DNA of 64,000 nt from Nitrospira sp. (GTDB lineage: Bacteria > Nitrospirota > Nitrospiria > Nitrospirales > Nitrospiraceae): contig JACOEL010000014.1 of NCBI GenBank assembly GCA_024998625.1, positions 52,714 to 116,713 on the forward strand, given 5' to 3'. A model generated the notes under the pieces. That model was not told the origin of the DNA, made no database searches, and saw only the letters and a program-made list of their open reading frames with translations. Of the stretch, positions 60,194 to 64,000 are shown one piece after another. The translations under genes and the position numbers were made by a program. The stretch's first letter is position 1; each line of letters starts with the position of its first letter.

Positions 60194-62839
60194 ATGCCCA
60201 CACTCTATCTGATCGACGGTAGCGCCTACATCTACCGGGCGTTTTTTGCCCTGCCGCCCCTGTCCAATTCCAAGGGCCTGCAGACGAACGCCGTCTACGG
60301 GTTCACGACGATGCTGCTGAAGGTTTTGCGGGACCATCGGCCGGACTATGTGGCCGTGGTATTCGACGAGAAGGGCCCGACTCATCGTCATGAAGCGTTC
60401 AAAGACTATAAGGCGCAACGGCCACCCATGCCGCAAGGCATGAGTGCGCAGATTCCTTACATCCATCGCGTGGTGGAAGCCTTGTCTTTACCGGTGATTC
60501 GGCAAGCCGGGTATGAGGCTGACGATCTGATCGGCACCCTGGCGCGAAGAGGTGAAGTCGAAGGCCTCGACGTGGTGATCGTCACCAGCGACAAAGACAT
60601 GTTCCAACTGCTCACCCCTAAGACGCGTATTTACGACCCGGTGAAAGATAAATGGTTCGGTGAGGCGGATTCGCAGGCAAGGTTTGGCGTGGAACCGGCA
60701 CGTGTGGTCGAAATTATGGGCCTGATGGGCGATACCAGCGACAACATTCCCGGCGTGAAAGGAATCGGCGAAAAGACCGCGGTGAAACTGATTACGCAGT
60801 TCGGCACGATCGAAGAACTGCTGAATCGACTCGAAGAAGTCACGCCGGCGAAAATCAAGAGCCTGTTGCTGGAGCAGGGCGAGCAAGCGCGGATGAGCAA
60901 GCAGCTCGCGACGATTCAGCTGGACTGCCCGCTGGAATTTGTCCCGGCCCATTTTCAGGCGAAGGCGCCGCAGACGGAGACCCTGGTGAGCCTGTTGCGC
61001 GAACTGGAGTTTATGACGCTGGCGAAGGCTTTTCAGGGAGAGACGCCTGAGCAGAATCGGTTGGGAGCTGATGTCGAACGGCTTCACGATGCTGCAGCGG
61101 CGGACGCGTTTTTGAAGAAGCAACCGGCAGGTGCGATGCTGGGGTTTGCCTGCGTCCTGACCGGTGAGCCGGGGGTGCGCGCGGATATTCAAGGCTGCGC
61201 GCTCGGTCGGTCCGATGGACACGCGGCCTTCGTGCAGGGCGAGGCGCGCGACTGGCCACGCCCACTCATTGAATGCCTGCATGATGGGAGTAAGCCGAAA
61301 GCGGTACAGGATCTCAAACCGCTGTTGTTGGCGCTCCACCGTCAGGGCATCGACATGCCCGGTCCCTATTTTGACTCGATGGTGGCGGACTACCTGTTGA
61401 ATCCGAATCGCCGAGCCCATACCTTGGAAGCGATTGCCATGGACCTGCTGAGTTATCAGCTGGGTGCGGGTGAACAGGAAGAGTCAGGCAAGGGCTCGCA
61501 ATCCCTGTTCGATGTGGATGAGAATCTGGTTCGTCGAACCGGTGAGGCGGCAGCCGTGACGGCCAAGGTGGCCTCGATGCTCCGCGACCGCCTGAAGGAG
61601 CAGGGGAGCCTATCACTCTTTCAAGATGTGGAGATGCCGCTGGTGCCGGTCTTAGCCGAGATCGAACGGAATGGCTTCCTGCTCGATGTCGAGGGACTGC
61701 AGGCTCTGAGCAAGGAGCTGGAGCGTGAGCTGGAGCAGATGGTGGGCAGCATTTACCGTCTAGCCGGCGGTGAATTCAATATCGGCTCGCCCAAGCAGCT
61801 AGCCACCGTGCTCTTCGAAACCCTCGGCCTGAAGCCGTTGCGAAAAACGAAGACCGGCTACTCCACGGATGAAGACACGCTCACGCAACTTGCCTCGCAG
61901 CATGAGTTGCCGGCGCAGATCCTGAACTACCGGACCCTGACGAAGCTCAAATCGACCTATGTCGATGCCTTGCCGCAGCTGGTGAATCCTGAGACCAAAC
62001 GGCTCCATACCTCACTGAATCAGACGGTGGCGGCCACGGGACGACTGTCTTCGACCGATCCCAATCTGCAGAACATTCCGGTCAAGGGTGATTACGGCCT
62101 CCGCATCCGCGAAGCCTTCATTGCGCCGCCGGGCCATCAATTGCTCTGCGCGGATTACAGCCAGGTTGAGCCCCGTATTCTGGCGCACCTCTCGCAAGAC
62201 CCTCGGTTACTGCAGGTGTTTGAGCAGGGAGAAGACATTCACATGGCCACGGCCATGGAGATTTTCAATTTGCCTGCCGGAGAGGTCACCCGGGAGATGC
62301 GGCGCGCGGCGAAAAGCGTGGTGTTCGGGATTGTGTATGGCATCAGCCCGTTCGGCCTCGCATCCAACATCGGTGTGCCGCAAGCGGATGCCAAGAAATA
62401 TATCGAGACGTTCTTCGCGAAGTTTGCGGCCGTGCGGGCGTTGATGGATCGCAACATCGACGACGGCAAGACGAAGGGCTATACGACCACGATCCTCGGC
62501 CGTCGCCGCCCGATCCCGGAATTGCAGAGCGGTGATCCGTCGCAGCGTGGCGTTGGTGAGCGCATGGCGGTGAATAGTCCGATTCAAGGATCGGCCGCCG
62601 ATCTGATCAAGGTCGCGATGATCAAGGTCCATCAACGCCTCCAGAACGAACTGCCTCGCTGCAAGATGATCCTCCAGGTCCATGACGAGTTGATCTTCGA
62701 AGTGCCGGACCAGGAATTGGAACAGGCGAAACAGCTTGTGAAAGCCGAAATGGAAGCCACCGGCGCGACGTTGGGTCTCTCGGTTCCGCTGAAGGTCGAT
62801 CTGGGAGTCGGTCAGAACTGGCGATCGGCTCACCCGTAA
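60194..62839 (+). CDS. polA: DNA polymerase I
   Basis: An 881-residue replication/repair polymerase. The N-terminal 5'-nuclease domain (about 1-290) reads LYLIDGSAYIYRAFFALPP, VVFDEKGPTHRHEAFKDYKAQR, TSDKDMFQLLTP and GDTSDNIPGVKGIGEKTA. The polymerase domain has motif A as DYSQVEPR (D654), motif B RRAAKSVVFGIVYGIS and motif C HDE at 830-832. The middle 3'-5' exonuclease domain lacks the usual D-x-E metal ligand (MLGFACVLTGEPGV in its place), so proofreading is probably absent, as in many thermophile and Bacillus PolA proteins. Confidence 0.97.
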   Translation: MPTLYLIDGSAYIYRAFFALPPLSNSKGLQTNAVYGFTTMLLKVLRDHRPDYVAVVFDEKGPTHRHEAFKDYKAQRPPMPQGMSAQIPYIHRVVEALSLPVIRQAGYEADDLIGTLARRGEVEGLDVVIVTSDKDMFQLLTPKTRIYDPVKDKWFGEADSQARFGVEPARVVEIMGLMGDTSDNIPGVKGIGEKTAVKLITQFGTIEELLNRLEEVTPAKIKSLLLEQGEQARMSKQLATIQLDCPLEFVPAHFQAKAPQTETLVSLLRELEFMTLAKAFQGETPEQNRLGADVERLHDAAAADAFLKKQPAGAMLGFACVLTGEPGVRADIQGCALGRSDGHAAFVQGEARDWPRPLIECLHDGSKPKAVQDLKPLLLALHRQGIDMPGPYFDSMVADYLLNPNRRAHTLEAIAMDLLSYQLGAGEQEESGKGSQSLFDVDENLVRRTGEAAAVTAKVASMLRDRLKEQGSLSLFQDVEMPLVPVLAEIERNGFLLDVEGLQALSKELERELEQMVGSIYRLAGGEFNIGSPKQLATVLFETLGLKPLRKTKTGYSTDEDTLTQLASQHELPAQILNYRTLTKLKSTYVDALPQLVNPETKRLHTSLNQTVAATGRLSSTDPNLQNIPVKGDYGLRIREAFIAPPGHQLLCADYSQVEPRILAHLSQDPRLLQVFEQGEDIHMATAMEIFNLPAGEVTREMRRAAKSVVFGIVYGISPFGLASNIGVPQADAKKYIETFFAKFAAVRALMDRNIDDGKTKGYTTTILGRRRPIPELQSGDPSQRGVGERMAVNSPIQGSAADLIKVAMIKVHQRLQNELPRCKMILQVHDELIFEVPDQELEQAKQLVKAEMEATGATLGLSVPLKVDLGVGQNWRSAHP

Positions 62840-62876
62840 AGCGGGAACCGAGCGGGGAGTGCCAGGGCTCGTCATT

Positions 62877-63263
62877 ATGAGACGGAGACGCGCATCGCTG
62901 TCAGTCACTGAACCTGAGTTTCAGACCTTAGTGCAGGAAGCGCTGGACGGCCTGCCGGACGAATATGCCAAACTCCTCACCAACGTTGCCGTCGTGGTGG
63001 AGGAAGAGCCCTCTCCTGAAGTGCGCGCCGACCTGGAGATGGAGGAAGACGAAGATCTCCTCGGCCTCTATCAAGGTCTCTCTCTCGACAAAGAATCCTT
63101 CTTCCAAACGGGCGGGCAGCTGCCGGCGAGAATCTCCATCTACCGCGGGCCGATCCTCCGACTCTGTCGCACCAAGAACGAAGTCGTGCAGGAAGTACGC
63201 GACACCGTCGTGCACGAGATCGGGCATCATTTCGGGTTCGACGACGACGAGATGCCGTACTGA
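62877..63263 (+). CDS. Small zincin-like metallopeptidase
   Basis: A 128-residue protein of the minimal MMP-like (zincin-like) family: FQTLVQEALDGLPDEYAKLLTNVAVVVEEEP, LLGLYQG, ISIYRGPILRLC, and the zinc motif HEIGHHFGFDDDEMPY at the C-terminus. ATG 62877 is used, with AGGG about 10 bases before; GTG 62859 is an alternative. It starts 37 bases after polA. Confidence 0.88.
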   Translation: MRRRRASLSVTEPEFQTLVQEALDGLPDEYAKLLTNVAVVVEEEPSPEVRADLEMEEDEDLLGLYQGLSLDKESFFQTGGQLPARISIYRGPILRLCRTKNEVVQEVRDTVVHEIGHHFGFDDDEMPY

Positions 63264-63486
63264 GCGGGATGGTGAAAACGCCTGCCAGCGGCGTTCTCGG
63301 TCGCACGCCTCCCTCGGATAGGACGGTGGCAGGATGAAAGCACAAAAGGGGTTCGTCCGTTCGCTAAGACTACCTGCGTGGCGAACGCATCAAACGAAGT
63401 TTGGTATGTATTCCTCAGTTGGGCTCAGTCTGACCTCCATGAGACCGGCAACAAGCCTCAATCTTCCCTCTACAAGATTTCTGAGT

Positions 63487-63942
63487 TCACGCCGATACAA
63501 CAAGGTTTCTAATCCAAATCTCTGCTAGCTCGTTGTGCTTGTCCAATCCAAAGACGAGATTCATTGCCGGTGAGGTATATCTGACAGCTGTATGATGAGG
63601 AATGGTTATGCGTAGGATGTTTCCAGTCTTGTCCTCTTCAAATAATTCTGTCTCCTCCTCCTCGCAGCATTCAGGATCTGTGAAGCGAATTGTTGAGAGC
63701 GCGGGCACTTCCGGCCACTGCATGGAAGTCACCTTCCACTTTGATCTGTGAGGTCCTAGGATCTCTAGGGACGAAATATCTCCATTTGGATCAATGTCAA
63801 AATGGATGCTCTGGGTGCGAACAAAGGTAGCGCCTCCGGGATGTAATGCAGGCTCCACCTGCACGCACGCAAGATCACATGACTGAAGATACGTCGCATG
63901 GGCTATCCGTGCGCCAGCATTGCTAGCGTCTGATATTCGCAT
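63487..63942 (-). CDS. Orphan protein, possibly 5'-truncated by the adjacent repeat
   Basis: A 151-residue protein. The middle part (QSIHFDIDPNGDISSLEILGPHRSKWKV) has some DUF2283-like character, and an acidic cluster follows (PECCEEEETELFEEDK). The ATG at 63942 lies only 5 bases from the repeat beginning at 63948, and no ribosome binding site is found. The frame remains open into the repeat for about 14 codons before a TAG. The gene may have lost its original start. GC appears lower than the neighbours. Confidence 0.45.
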   Translation of the reverse strand: MRISDASNAGARIAHATYLQSCDLACVQVEPALHPGGATFVRTQSIHFDIDPNGDISSLEILGPHRSKWKVTSMQWPEVPALSTIRFTDPECCEEEETELFEEDKTGNILRITIPHHTAVRYTSPAMNLVFGLDKHNELAEIWIRNLVVSA

Positions 63943-63947
63943 ACCTA

Positions 63948-64000
63948 GGGAAGGTCTGATTAATTCCCGCTTTTGATCAGTCGGCGTCTAGAATACAGGG
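63948..64000. repeat. Second copy of the MITE/IS end, cut by the window edge
   Basis: 53 bases identical to 44634-44686 except at two positions, in the same orientation. The right end is outside the window, so it may be another MITE or the left end of a full insertion sequence. Confidence 0.9.

Noticed and set aside
44634..64000. The two MITE-like copies in direct orientation taken as ends of one 19-kb composite transposon
   Set aside because: The interval contains core genes (polA, nth, rpsU, Kef antiporter) and no transposase linked to these ends, so two independent insertions or ends are more likely.

Overview
The window reads as a chromosomal segment of a GC-rich, diderm Gram-negative bacterium. 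It encodes an LptE-type lipoprotein, MlaA, TonB-like and outer-membrane barrel proteins. The mix of PilZ and HDOD/GGDEF signalling, DsrE/TusA sulfur-relay proteins, several SUMF1-fold proteins and a leuS-lptE-holA / rpsT neighbourhood fits the Nitrospirota, probably a Nitrospira-like organism. That assignment is inference from gene content; no rRNA is present to confirm it.

Layout. 1-5.9 kb: housekeeping (end of a methyltransferase, leuS, lptE, holA, rpsT, pyrF). 5.9-9.5 kb: tRNA-His carrying a decayed tyrosine integrase in its 3' end, followed by a large secreted CSLREA/beta-helix protein and a frameshifted receiver-domain relic, which looks like the remains of an integrated element. 9.5-15 kb: a small zinc-ribbon protein, three tandem PilZ-type proteins, then a probable osmoadaptation set (a glucosyl/mannosyl-3-phosphoglycerate synthase-like glycosyltransferase, an MscS-like TM-repeat protein and, on the other strand, a matching HAD phosphatase). 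15.4-20.3 kb: one 1630-codon TPR/low-complexity/membrane protein with repeated PMPWDQIEE motifs. 20.7-22.5 kb: an ECF sigma factor operon with a membrane-anchored probable regulator and a DUF3106 protein. 22.5-24.7 kb: a translationally coupled three-gene signalling operon (unknown, HDOD, GGDEF). 24.9-44.5 kb: mostly envelope and metabolism (AIM24-like, M48 protease, YfcE-like phosphoesterase, DUF3015-DUF4105 pair, TRL lipoprotein, outer-membrane barrel, hydrolase, MlaA, tdh-kbl threonine catabolism, TonB-like, YceI, two SUMF1-like proteins, HemD, MBL hydrolase, UDP-glucuronate epimerase).

44.6-50.6 kb is an accessory, decaying region. It has a 100-bp palindrome-ended MITE-like element, a Tat-exported glycosidase-like/SUMF1 fusion protein, and a membrane glycosyltransferase destroyed by a nonsense codon, an IS1380-family insertion and several frameshifts. 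The IS itself is internally deleted and frameshifted. 50.6-63.3 kb returns to core functions: HAD phosphatase, Kef-type antiporter, Rieske oxygenase, DsrE2-TusA pair, FTCD, rpsU, nth, DsrE, polA and a small zincin. The window ends in a second copy of the MITE/IS end, which abuts an orphan gene that may have lost its 5' end.

No CRISPR array, rRNA or complete phage is visible. The strongest candidates for something little described are the giant PMPWDQIEE-repeat protein, the sigma/DUF3106 operon, the PilZ triplet beside the osmolyte genes, and the Tat-exported glycosidase-SUMF1 fusion beside the decayed glycosyltransferase.
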